64,000 nt of DNA from the NCBI GenBank assembly GCA_016490735.1, contig JAEMWC010000100.1:415001-479000 (forward strand). The letters run 5' to 3'. This document shows positions 32,282-42,829 of the stretch, one piece after another; positions within the stretch are counted from its first letter, which is position 1; each line of letters begins with the position of its first letter. This DNA comes from Pachyseris speciosa (taxonomy: Eukaryota; Cnidaria; Anthozoa; Scleractinia; Pachyseridae). The translations under genes and the position numbers were made by a program. Under the pieces are notes generated by a model. The model ran no database searches. It was given only the letters and a program-made list of their open reading frames with translations, and was not told the DNA's origin.

Positions 32282-32992
32282 ATTTAAGAAAATGACGTCA
32301 GTGTTTCATTTGCATTAAACACGGGGGCTGCCTATAAAAGGAAATCTTCCTTAGGAAGAAGTGATCGAGTAGGAAGACCTTAGATAACAATGACCGAGAA
32401 CAGATTCAGTGATCAGCGGTTTCAGTGAAAACATGGGTTTGTGGGGGGTGCTCATTCTCGCCAGCTCATAAAAACTGGTTGCGGTCGTTGTTACTGCAAA
32501 GGATTTCCGATCGAGTAACCAGCAAACATGGCGGGCACCATTTTGAATTCTCCCGCGTGTCGTGAGAGCAAATGGCGATAGCAAGATATTTTGTGCCTTA
32601 TCATTGGTGATAAAGAATGTCTATAGAAAACCTTATTCTATTGGTTCTTAGCTAAACAAAGGCATAACTAAACGCGAGGGCTACGCGAACAACACGTGCG
32701 ACGCTCGCAGCATAGTCTAGGCTGATTTAGCAAAGACAACGGGGACTTCTTGACAACGGCGCGCGCAGATCTAAAAACCGACTTGACCAATGACAGAGTA
32801 GTAAATTGAGCACCGGAAGTCGTGTTCAGTCCTTTCCGTGCGCTCTCGCGTCCTCAAATGACGTTCCCATTCTGTTGCTAAATTAGCCTAAATTAGTGAT
32901 TTTCATGCAACCGTCGATCCAGGGAAATTAGCCCAAGAGCCTTCTCATAGCAGCGAAAATGTTTCGTGTTCAAGTGAGTTTATTACTCGGGC
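32282..32992. other. No gene recognised
   Basis: Contains a TATAAAAG at about 32332 within a promoter-like context, and an ATGGCGGGC-type stretch. Neither has coding or splice evidence nearby. Confidence 0.3.
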
Positions 32993-34402
32993 TGCCCGCG
33001 TCTCGCGCGGCGCCCGGGTCTAAGATTACCGACGGTTCTTCTTTTTCGTCGTCGAGTATCATCCACAAAGCTCACTTCCGGCGTTTCTGCGCAAGCGCTA
33101 ACTATTTTTAACAGAGTGATGCCTGTTGTCACGTATCGGAAAATGTCGATTCACCTTGTGTCTTTTGAAGTCTGAACAAACAATATGTTAAGAGAAGTGT
33201 CTATGCGAATGTTTGCAAGTTCAACGGCGAGAAGAAAGCTTTTAACATGAGTAAACTTAACTCCAGATGGACTGCCGTGTTTCCTCGTGTCTGCTTCAGT
33301 AGACTGCCAGTAGTCTCTAATTTTGGCGATGGATTGTGGGGCGGGCGAAAGACACGTGCGCGCGCGAAGTTGCGAGGAGACGCGACGCGAGGGGAGCGCC
33401 AAAAATTAGAGACCACAGACAAAGGGAGTTTGACCTTTCACGGCCGAGTGATTCGAAGTGTAAATCTCATATCAACAGCAAGAATGATGCCTGTTGTCAC
33501 GTATCGGAAAACGTCGATTCACCTTGTGTCTTTGAAGTCTGAACAACTAATATGTTAAGAGAAGTGTCTATACGAATGTTTGCAAGTTCAACAGCGAGAA
33601 GAAAGCTTTTAACATGACCAAAATGGACTGCCGTGTTCCCCGTATCCGCTCCATTGAGATGTACATTTTGTTGAATAACTCAAGTACGGGATATCACACA
33701 CCCTGAGACTTTGACAGGTAGTTTATTTACTATTTTCCCACAATATCTCAATTTCTGGACTTTACTTTTTGAATGATAAGCGATTAGTTTTTACAAATGT
33801 ACTAGCGTCACTTGAAACTGTCCAGAAACGTTCCTTTCTTGTGTTTCAAATGACCCTGGATTGACGTATTTGTAAACAGTTTCACTCTGCTAATTAATTT
33901 TCTACTCACATTTCACCGAGACTCCATTAACGTTTATGCGAAAAAAATCCTACATCGTTCAATAAGCGTTTCCTTTCTCAAACAATTATCCATCGAAGCG
34001 AAAACAAGTGTGCTTAGTTTTTTTTGGAATCAATACACTATTTTTATCACCTTGCATAACGATAAACCTCTGTGGCCTAAAGGTCATTGTTCCTGCCTGT
34101 GACGCAGCTAACCCGGGTTCGATGTCTTTTAGTGGTATATATCACGGGCTTTATTTTTTCTGTTTCTCTTTTTCTTGTTCTTTTAGAAATATTTTTTACA
34201 AGTGTTATAATTATTGTTCTCAATGGTTGAGCTGTATTTTAGAGGAATATATGTTGATAGGGGTCTAAAGAAATAGACAAGCTAAACACAATGCGTCCGA
34301 TGTAAGAAAGACAGACTTCCCTCTATTCTTTTGTTTAGCGCTAAGTTAGGGATACAATACTGTTTTTTGCAAGCCCGAGTTTAGGCTAAGTGTAGCCTCT
34401 TG
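32993..34402. mobile_element. 1.4-kb element with ACTCGGGCTT/AAGCCCGAGT ends
   Basis: ACTCGGGCT at 32995 faces AGCCCGAGT at 34372. A second, shorter copy (45841-46780) shares AAAGCTCACTTCCGGCGTTT and TTTGCAAGCCCGAGTTTAGG, and a fragment sits at about 51748-51790. Inside, a block of about 130 bp is duplicated (33118 and 33484). Between the copies is a small TIR insert (TAGTCTCTAATTTTGGCG...CGCCAAAAATTAGAGACCA). Confidence 0.7.
34071..34126 (+). promoter_or_regulatory. tRNA-like polymerase III box region inside the repeat
   Basis: TGTGGCCTAAAGGTCA resembles an A box, and CCGGGTTCGATGTC, 30-40 bp on, resembles a B box (GGTTCRANTCC). The second element copy has a decayed version (about 46428-46480). 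It could be a SINE-type promoter; folding into a true tRNA was not evident. Confidence 0.45.
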
Positions 34403-34515
34403 TTTGTTAACTCGTTTGCCAATGCTCTCGGTCTCTGTAAAAGAAATGGTGGTACACATAACACTAGGTTACGATCGATGTTCCCGAAAGCGAACTGGGT
34501 AGAGTTGAAGCTGTA

Positions 34516-35664
34516 ATGACGGCTCTATTGCTACACAATTGGGAATACGTAAGCCACAGACGCGTTTCTCGGCGAGCAAATTCAGGTAAGTTTTGTCTAG
34601 AGATCACTTATAATGCAAATTTATCGCAACTCTTATTTGCTGTACAGTATGCTTGATTTATTCTCATGCAAATGTACTCTAACAAAGGTTCCCGTTTGTA
34701 TATTTTATGCCCGATGTATTTTCGAACTCGGTTAATTTACTATCTGTTTATTAGTTTCGGCTTTCCAAACATGTTATTGCTTTGATCTTGGAAAGATTTT
34801 ATAAAGCTGGTGTAATAATGAATGCCGTTACGGTGGAAATATCAAAGAATATTTACAGCATTCGAAATATTGTCACAGAATATTAACATTGTGCTTGTAT
34901 CATTTTGCTGTTGTAAATGATAGAGCAAGCTCTTAATAAACGTCTACGTCGAAACATCTGAAATCAGCATTTCCAAACTTTGTTCGTTTTCTTTGTTTCA
35001 CAAGCGTTGCCTTTTGCAGATATCTAAATACAACACGAAGCATGTTTCGATATCGTGTTCAGTACAATCGTTCGTTTTTTGAGAGAGAGAAAAAGTGGGC
35101 ACTGAAATTTTATTACATTTCATTAATTCATTGGTGTGTTGGTCTCATTACATATGCTACTGTGTTTTAGGAGTTGCATCAGGACAAAGTGGACGTGTTA
35201 GAAGTGCTGATGTGGAAGCACCTGTGGAGGCCACTGCTGCAGAGGCTTCTACATCAACACCATCTGGACCAGAGCGAGTACAGGCAGAAGATCCATGGGT
35301 AGACAGTGTGCTAGGCGGGTTGGAAGATCACCCTCCCTGTCCACACTGTCTGATGGGTCCTTGCATAACTGTTGGTGAATTGCCCCGCATGCAAGGATCC
35401 TGTGCCCCTGACATAAGAAACCATACAAAGCGCCATAAAGACTATCAGAAGTTCTGGAAAAGTCTAAAGGACAGGGGTCTGTGGCAGCATGAATTGCACA
35501 TTAACCGAAAGACTGCAGCTGGTCTTAGTGAAGTAGAGCTGCGCGAGCTCATGCCCCAGTGTGTCCTAAATGACACCCGGAAACGGTACCCAAACCCTCC
35601 TGGTGTGCTTTTCCTGCATGACATCTCTTTGCCGACAGCCTTGCCGTATGCTGGTGATCTGTAA
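34516..35664 (+). CDS. Small cysteine-motif protein, two exons, paired with the transposase-like gene
   Basis: Exons 34516-34585 and 35171-35664 are joined at phase 1 (donor CAG/GTAAGT, acceptor TTTTAG), giving 187 residues. The N-terminus is basic (YVSHRRVSRR). Residues 35-65 are Ala/Glu/Ser-rich and low in complexity. A putative metal site CPHCLMGPC lies at 80-88. Then come YQKFWKSLKDRGLW and MPQCVLNDTRKRYPNPPG. I recall this C-terminal pattern from multicopy cnidarian proteins of unknown function; it is loosely like the Cys-rich cytosolic domain of P2X7-like proteins. It converges on the - strand transposase-like gene, which ends 47 bp away. Its function is unknown; it may be a transposon accessory or DNA-binding protein. 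Confidence 0.7.
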
Positions 35665-36863
35665 TCTGTTTCATCTGGGTCTTGCTTCCATTCCATCACT
35701 AGGTTTTGCATTAATAGTTCTGCTGGAAAAATTTGAGCCATACTTGCTCTCTGAACTGGAATGATTTTGGTACAAGATTCCTGTGCCCTGTTCTGCGGTT
35801 GGGCTGCCGCACATCTTGTATTAAACTTATAGACGTTGCCTCTTGATTGACATTCTCGTTCTGCAAGGACAATGCGTTTCAGTTACATGTACATACATAA
35901 ACCAAATGACAGATTCAAATATACTTGATTTTCAAATTGATATCACAAAGACAATCAGGTGGCATCTTTGTTTGTTGGACACCCCATCTCAACTAGCTCT
36001 GAGTTGTCATTAATGTTTACCTTCAGGCAAAAGATATGTCGGGATACTTAGAATAGGTAAGAACCCTTTTTCCTCCCAACCCACCTTTGGGAACAAGACT
36101 GGCTTGTTACTCACCCAGTCCATTACTGCCAGAGCAATGCGCATGTTAAAGGTGCGGTCAGCAAAGTGGATTCTCTTTGGGCAGTATATAAGTATCGTGT
36201 TGTTGAAAGACTCCACCCAGTAGGTGTCACGACACTGCAAAGCAATGACAACAGAAAACATGCTATTGAAAAACATGCCCTTGAAAGGGGGATTACATTG
36301 AAAAATGTTTCATTTCATGACAATATATTTTTTCTTGTTTTGCTGCTGTCACGCAAAGGCTCCAAAAAGGCTACATTGCGCACTGACCACTCAATCTACA
36401 ATAGATAAGGCAACAGTAAACTGGTGGTTACCAGGTAGTAGTCCTCTGCAAGCTTGTACACTTTTGAGTCCAAGACGAATTTCCGCAGTGTAGCTATTGC
36501 TCTTGGGTTGGTAAGCATCATTTTACTACACCTATACCCAGGCTGTCTACATTTGGATTCAGGAATCACAGCTGATGTGGTTAAGTACGAAAGCCATTGT
36601 TTTCATGAGTTACATTTATTGTGATCATTTCACATCATTAAGAAATCAAATAGTGCTAAATATACTGGGATGAACAGCTGATCTACTGTTATGTTCCCTC
36701 TATGCTGTTATCTGTATTCCAGAAACCATTGAAGATCTCAAAGATGTTTTGGCTATTACATTACTACCTGATAATGATCAACTATTGTCAAAAGTCTTCT
36801 CCTCAGATCGTCTGGACTGTTGCAATTCTTAATGGAGTAATAGACATGCCGTTTCACACTATA

Positions 36864-36952
36864 TAGCTTCTGCAAGTATTAATGGTAAATTTATATGAGA
36901 ATCACACTAGCTTCTGCAAGTATTAAAGGTAAATTTGTATGAGAAAAAAATG
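36864..36952. repeat. Tandem duplication of about 43 bp over a splice acceptor
   Basis: AGCTTCTGCAAGTATTAA...ATATGAGAA occurs twice head to tail. On the - strand each copy holds the ACTTGCAG acceptor of transposase exon 6. Confidence 0.75.
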
Positions 36953-37174
36953 ACTTTTAATAATGTTTTATTCCACACTTCCAATGTATTGTCTCTTAAT
37001 GTAACTGCACCATGAAACATCATGTAAAGCAATCGATTGCATTGACTTACGCTTGTCTGACAACTCTGCAAACCACTTTTCTCCCTTCCATTTCTGCGCA
37101 CCACTGCTTATTTCTTTCATGGCCTTAGCCACTCCCTTTGTTCCTGGAAACCAGAAAAAAAAGTGTACATTTTT

Positions 37175-37206
<32 letters not shown>

Positions 37207-38157
37207 AAGTGATTTCTGATCAGCTGTTAGATTCTCATTCCAAATTGCCTTTTGTTTGCGTTTAACAGAAAAAGAGAATTTAACTGAACATCAAGAGTCA
37301 CTTAGGGCCTTATTCCATGCAAACCATCAATAAATACATTACAATGAAGTATTATTTTAAGAAATTAGATTTTGACTGGGTTGATATGTAAATAGCAAGG
37401 AAATCATGTCTCACCATGCCAAGTGTCGAAGGAATTCTGTATGTTTTGACCCAAAAGCCAATTTTTTATTTTCGGCACAAAATCGTGTGCCACTTCTATC
37501 ACAGTAAACCCTAAAACAAACAAAGGTTTTGTGTTAAATTAGTACAGCAGTAGACAAGCTTCTCTTGACTTGGGCAACAATGGTAGAGATGAATTACCTG
37601 TGTGTGTGTAAAACTAGTGAAATAGAAGTTGTAATCACAAACTCTCACAGCCAGTAACAATATCAACCCTCTTGGCAGTACTGTCCCTAAAGGTTTGCTC
37701 ATAGGAGAGCTTATGCCATTTACCTCTTCCCAGGTACTGTATCCATCTATCCATCTATCCATCTAATAGTAAACAGTTACTCGTTAATGTGCATAATAGT
37801 AGCAAAAAGTGGTCCCATCACTTCTTACACCTACTTGAGGTCATTGAGAGACCATAATTTTATTGCATTGCCAGAAATATATCTTAAATTTAACAGAAAT
37901 TTAATTCCATGTGAGTGCCATGCAATACTCAGATTAGTGACATGCCTACCGCTCCATTCTTATCCTTGTAGATGTCAGTGTTTTTAACTTTTTGGATGCG
38001 ATCTGTGATACATTCATCTACAGCTTGCACAACTGTCTGTATATAGCTCATGGTGTCATATACTGTAAAAACAATAACATTTCTTTAAGACAATCAGTTC
38101 ATCAAAGAGAAGGAATTAAGTCTTTTACCCTAAGTTCAACACAGTTGTATACACCTG

Positions 38158-38280
38158 GGGTCAGTTCCTGAAAGGTGTAATAACTCTATTCCAGTAATAA
38201 ATCTGCCTTATTCCAGGAATACCTTTTGGAATAAGGCAGATTTATCTCTGGAATAGAGTTATTACACTTTTCAGGAACCC
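38158..38280. mobile_element. Palindromic MITE (TTCCTGAAAGGTGTAATAAC family), copy 1
   Basis: TTCCTGAAAGGTGTAATAAC (left) faces GAGTTATTACACTTTTCAGG (right), with TTATTCCAGGAATA-type centres. It lies in an intron of the transposase-like gene. A second copy is at 57849-57973. Confidence 0.8.
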
Positions 38281-39751
38281 TTCTCTGAAGAGTAAATAAA
38301 TATCACTTATTGTATTGGCATGCATGTTATAGGATGGAAATTTTAACCCCAATAATTCCATGCATAAGACTATCACTTTAGGCAGAATGAGAACTTCCGA
38401 AGCATTAAATGTGATTTTGCTGTCAAATCCTGCATAAGGAAAAGTAAGAGGAAAGTTATTTTTCTTTTGTGAATGTTCCCTTCCCATGCATGTCTCACAA
38501 ACATTGAAGCATTTAATGAAATTCTCACAATAGATCTCACCATTGTCAACATACTTGTCACCAACACTACCAATCTTTGCGGCTTCAGCACAACCCTGGT
38601 ACTGACTTTCCAGAATACTTGTGAAACCATATTACAAGTTTCCCGCCAAAAATAAATATTGGAGCTTTTACATTGAAAAAAGAGAATTAAAATTGTACGT
38701 GCATCCTATAGCTGACAAACACGTTTAGGTTTGGTTCTGAATAAAAAATGAATACTAAAGAACGCAAAATTATCACATTTTAGCTTGTCATGTTGTTGAA
38801 ACCTATGGTTGGTTACTTAGTAGCTGTTGTAGAAGCTTATAGAAGTTAGCAGTATAATAACTTTCAGGACGTTTGTGTTTATACAATCAACGCGAAATGG
38901 CCTTGGTTGTTTAAGAAAGACTACAGTAAGCTTAAATGAAAAATAAAATGTTTCCTTTAAACCTACAGTTGGCAGTATACTTATTGCCAGGAATCGAGGA
39001 ACTAGCCCACTTGATTCTGTGGCTGCCGAGTTCACAACAAAACTCCATCCGAAGCACATGCCCATCCATATTCATGTTCTCCCCGTCATAAACATAAGGA
39101 GAGCCACATGCACAACCTCTGGCAGTTTCCTGCAACAGAGTTAGTAGGCTGTGCTGCCCGCAGACGAAAAAGCTTTCCGAGTTGTAGGCCGGAGACAAAA
39201 TTTGTCGACATGGTGGAGCATCTAATTCTCCACACGGCCACTGACACTGAAAATCCCGTCTGTGCACTTGCCTTTCAACATAAAGCTGGAATATTGAATC
39301 TGTCGCATTCGCCTGAACTGCTACTGCTTGCATTTCCTTGGGTTTTTCTGGGTTTTTGCCTTCGTAGCGATCCATTAGGTAAGGCTTGCAAAAAATCGGC
39401 GTTGGTACGACCGGGTCAAAGCACAGGGTACCCAGAGAATCTGTTTGTGTGACCCTTTGTTATTTTATAGTAAATGTATGGGATTTACCATATGTGTCAT
39501 GCTCTAGCGACGAATCGCTAGATATATGTATTGAACAACGCTAAATACAAGTTAAATTGCCTTACCTGTAATGTACTGTCGTCCTTTTGCCTCAATAGTG
39601 ATATTTTAAGCGATTTTGTCGGGTTTTGTCTTCGCCGCCGACTGTGCCTCATAAGAAACGAAAAGGGTGGAAAGACCTTTGAACGGCTCCAGCGCCGAGG
39701 CGATTTTTCGCCAGAAAATCGCATCGCTCAGCTTCCAAACCACACAACATA

Positions 39752-40527
39752 AAGGCCGAAACATTCACGCTTCTTCTCTTGCCTCTCGATCGAAAATCCG
39801 CCCAAGCGGTCCCGAACTAGCCCTCGAATAAATTCAAAATCAAGTGATCGAAATGCGTAGCAAGATCTTCATGTGCCAGCTGGAAACCGTCCTGCTGATC
39901 GCCTCTTTTCTGATTGGATGCCGTTAAATAATAACTTATTAAACTTCCCCACCACCGAACGTATTTGAATCGGTTATTGTTAAACGGTGTCCAATCAGAA
40001 ACAGGCAATCAGCACATAGGCTTCCCAAGCTCAACAAAGGTGACGCGTAAACATGTTGTTGTGTTACTGACTGTAATAAAAAGTTTTAATTTGTACGGGA
40101 AACAAACAGGACATATCACACTTTCTTAATAAAATCAACTTACCTCGATACAATGCTGTACCCTTTACTGTCTGGTAGTTTTTAGGCTGGTTTTTGGCGA
40201 TTTTAGCCGGATTTTCGCCGTTCGGTTTTCCTAACGATAATAAATATGCGAAAATCCGGCTAAAATCGCCAAAAACCAGCCTAAAAACTACCAGACAGTT
40301 AAGGGTACAGCATTGTATCGAGGTAAGTTGATTTTATTACAGTCAGTAACACAACAACATGTTTACGCGTCACCTTTGTTGAGCTTGGGAAGCCTGTGAT
40401 CAGCAGGACGGTTCTTGCTACGCATTTCGATCACTTGATTTTGAAGTTATTCGAGGGCTAGTTCGGGACCGCTTGGGCGGATTTTAGATCGAGAGGTACG
40501 AGAAGAAGCGTGAATGTTTCGGCCTTA
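39752..40527. repeat. Large near-perfect palindrome, about 370-bp arms
   Basis: GGCCGAAACATTCACGCTTC (39757) is mirrored at 40505-40525. The inner core GGCTGGTTTTTGGCGATTTT is mirrored around about 40235. One stretch of the left arm (near 39900-40000) has no partner on the right, so the right arm carries a deletion or the left an insertion. Confidence 0.85.
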
Positions 40528-41424
40528 ATAATATACACGAAAAAATTACTCAATTCTTATTGGCTAAAAAAGCAGTGCAGTTTTGCTGTAACACAGTGAA
40601 AAAACGTGTAACACGAGTGCAAAGCTGTAACACAATGCAATTACAAATGTATTTTGATTGGTTTAGAAACAATAGACATTTGAACGAGCCAATCAAATCG
40701 TAGCTGTTTCTATAGCAACAAGTTCGCGGTAAGTTTGAGCCGCGTTGAAAACTGTGAAAAACATCAAACAATGGCCGACGTTTTGAGCAGCTTTCCTTTC
40801 GCAGAGGAGTTGAAAACAGCTCTAAAAACGAGCACGGTGCGAAAAGCATTGCTTTTCGGCTGTCTGTTTGGAGAAAGTGATGTCTACAGAAGGGAATTAC
40901 CGACGAAATCGAAAGTTATCAGTCCGTTGAACTTGAATAACACTTTGCTCAAGCCATTTTACGTCGAGAAAACAACAACAAACAAGACGGTTATGAACCA
41001 GAAATACTGAAGGTAATGATTATACAGCATCAAACAATGGCCGAGGACTGCTTTTCGGCTGTCTGTTTGGAGAAAGTGATGTCTACAGAAGGGAATTACC
41101 GACGAAATCGAAAGTTACGAGCCCGTTGAACTTGAATAACACTTTGCTCAAGCCACTTTACGCCGAGGAAACAACAACGAACAAGACGAAGATTATGAAC
41201 CAGAAATACTGAAGGTAATGATTATACAGCATTTGATAGATACTTGAAAAACGAAGCAGCCTTATAGCTATAGCATACAACTTTTCAGACGGCTTTTGCG
41301 GCTTAAAAACTTTAAAAACATTGACTAAACTGTTGTTTTGACCTGCGCGTGATGAATAAATTATTTTTGCACGTGGTTCACCTGCGTTGCTTATGCAACA
41401 CAATTTTTTCGTGTATATTATTAA
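40525..41424. mobile_element. TIR element carrying a dead recombinase-like exon
   Basis: TTAATAATATACACGAAAAA (left) faces TTTTTTCGTGTATATTATTAA-type bases (right), about 20 bp. It sits inside the foldback element. Confidence 0.65.
40771..41214 (+). pseudogene. Decayed N-terminal exon of a tyrosine-recombinase-like (Crypton/DUF3504-type) protein, tandemly duplicated
   Basis: It opens with ATGGCCGACGTT (MADVLSSFPFAEELK). After a frame change the peptides SIAFRLSVWRK-stop-CLQKGITDEIESY, then HFAQATLRRG, then DEDYEPEILK run to a GTAATG donor. This resembles the N-terminal region of the cnidarian recombinase-like family (ELN...YEPxTL). Stops stand at the expected Trp (TGG to TGA) and before HFAQ. 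A 199-bp unit from 40852 is repeated from 41051. Confidence 0.5.
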
Positions 41425-41428
41425 TATG

Positions 41429-41435
41429 TAATCAC

Positions 41436-41471
<36 letters not shown>

Positions 41472-41485
41472 TTGTTAATCTTTGA

Positions 41486-41521
<36 letters not shown>

Positions 41522-41538
41522 TCGAAATCATGTGATTA
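41429..41538. repeat. Palindrome of about 110 bp
   Basis: TAATCACATGATTTTTCTCG faces CGAAATCATGTGATTACC. AATTTGGAATAAATAAGCAC is mirrored inside. Confidence 0.85.
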
Positions 41539-42105
41539 CCTATACTTATGTTGCGTGGTTTGGAAGCTGAGCGATGCGATTTTCTGGGGAAAAATCGCCT
41601 CGGCGCTGGCTCAGTGCTGGAGCCGTTCAGAGGTCTTTCCACCCTTTTCGTTTCTTATGAGACACAGTCAGCGGCGAAGACAACCCGACAAAATCGCTTA
41701 AAATATCACTATTGAGGCAAAAGGACGACAATACACCACAGGTAAGGCAATTTAACTTTTATTTAGCGTTGTTCAATACATATAACTAGCGATTCGTCGC
41801 TAGAGCATGACACATGGTAAATCCCATACATTTACTATAAAATAACAAAGGGTCACACAAACAGATTGTCTGCGTCCCCTGTGGTGGAAGCTTAGCCATA
41901 TGGCGAAGTCGAACAAATCTCTCGTTTGTCGCTCTCATCTCTTCCTCTTCGCCGAAATTAAATTGAAAATTTAAACTGAATTGTGACTTACGCGGTTTCT
42001 CTTTTCTTTTTGCGTTATATATTTTCTGCTGATCGAATTTAGCTTTCTTCGCCGAAGGTTCGCCTGACCCCAACATTTTTACAGAAGCACGATTCCCGTG
42101 TTTAC

Positions 42106-42116
42106 GTTTGTTTACC
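42106..42116. repeat. 11-bp target duplication, left copy
   Basis: GTTTGTTTACC, repeated at 42823-42833. The empty site is visible in the duplicate at about 50914-50926. Confidence 0.85.
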
Positions 42117-42822
42117 AACCTCGTTCCCAGGGTCTCTCCTCTTCCCGCCCCCTGGAGCGAGAGAGAAGAGACCCTGGTTGGGTCTGGTCACGTGCCCCCA
42201 GAATCTGGGAGATTACAAATGGACAAGTCGAGGGAGGGGCGGATTAGGATACGATTATCATTCTTCTCATGTGTACCACACCACGTTGATTTGTTACAGC
42301 ATGAATTCGGGTGCGTCAAAACCAAAGTGTTAGCGAATAAAAGGGAAACTTTTACACAGCAACCATGAGGAGTTCATGGGCATATTAGGATTCTTATATC
42401 TTTCTCATATGCCGTCTCAGCCGGGTCGGGAACGCGCTATTCTTATCAGATAAGACACTAACTTGCGGTTGCATTTCGCATCACTCCATGCTCACCTTTC
42501 GATACTAAATCAGCGATGGTGATCGGAAGCTTTTTGAATATCAGAGAAATAAACCTTTTAGTTCCAACGGATGAGAGTTGCTTTGAAACCGATGACTTTC
42601 CTAGAACCCAGTCGATCGGCAGACTCCATAAAATTGTCAGCGAGTAGAGAACACGAAAGCGTCGCTTGGATTGTGACAAAAGGAACGGCGACAAAATATT
42701 GAGATATAAGGACCCCTCCCTAACGTCTTCAATTGTCTCAGACACACGTGACCAGACCCAACCAGGGTCTCTTCTCTCTCGCTCCAGGGGGCGGGAAGAG
42801 GAGAGACCCTGGGAACGAGGTT
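42117..42822. mobile_element. MULE-like nonautonomous element, 11-bp TSD
   Basis: AACCTCGTTCCCAGGGTCTC at the left and its inverse at the right, with near-perfect TIRs of about 76 bp reaching GGTCTGGTCACGTG. The 11-bp duplication suits Mutator-type transposition (8-11 bp). It landed upstream of the transposase-like start. The interior has no transposase frame. Confidence 0.8.
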
Positions 42823-42829
42823 GTTTGTT

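Larger units (their letters stand above)
39417..41882. mobile_element. 2.5-kb foldback element inserted in the transposase exon
   Basis: Comparison with the uninterrupted exon copy at 50520-50884 shows that CGTACCAACGCC... and AAGCTTCCAC are adjacent there but 2.5 kb apart here. Arms of about 330 bp (39422-39752 and 41543-41882) share GAATCTGTTTGTGTGACCCT, the CTCTAGCGACGAATCGCTAG region and GAAACGAAAAGGGTGGAAAG. The spacer holds a 0.77-kb palindrome, a dead recombinase-like fragment and a small hairpin. No transposase of its own was seen. Confidence 0.85.
35711..42076 (-). pseudogene. Transposase-like gene, nine exons, first exon split by a foldback element
   Basis: Exons, reading leftward: 42076-41883 + 39416-38963 (one exon cut by an insertion), 38617-38499, 38062-37950, 37510-37415, 37143-37051, 36869-36768, 36531-36432, 36234-36115, 35860-35711. 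The first exon carries a basic N-terminus (GSGEPSAKKAKF), ADFLRTLMDRYEGKNP, a Cys motif (CACG) and FCCELGSHRIKWASSS. Later exons carry SILESQYQGCAEAAKIG, IEVAHDFVPKIKNWLLG, DTWHGTKGVAKAMKEI, KWFAELSD, TYWVESFNNTILIYCPKRI and WNENVNQEATS. The order matches a transposase-like family that I know from cnidarians. Exon 3 to 4 and exon 5 to 6 do not join in phase, and exon 1 is disrupted, so this copy is probably dead. Confidence 0.72.

Noticed and set aside
34071..34126. Functional tRNA gene
   Set aside because: The A and B boxes are approximate, but the stems needed for a cloverleaf are not present and it lies inside a repeat.
39108..39452. 114-codon + strand frame (and its relative at 50242-50703)
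   Set aside because: It is antisense to the transposase-like first exon, which has clear homology on the - strand.
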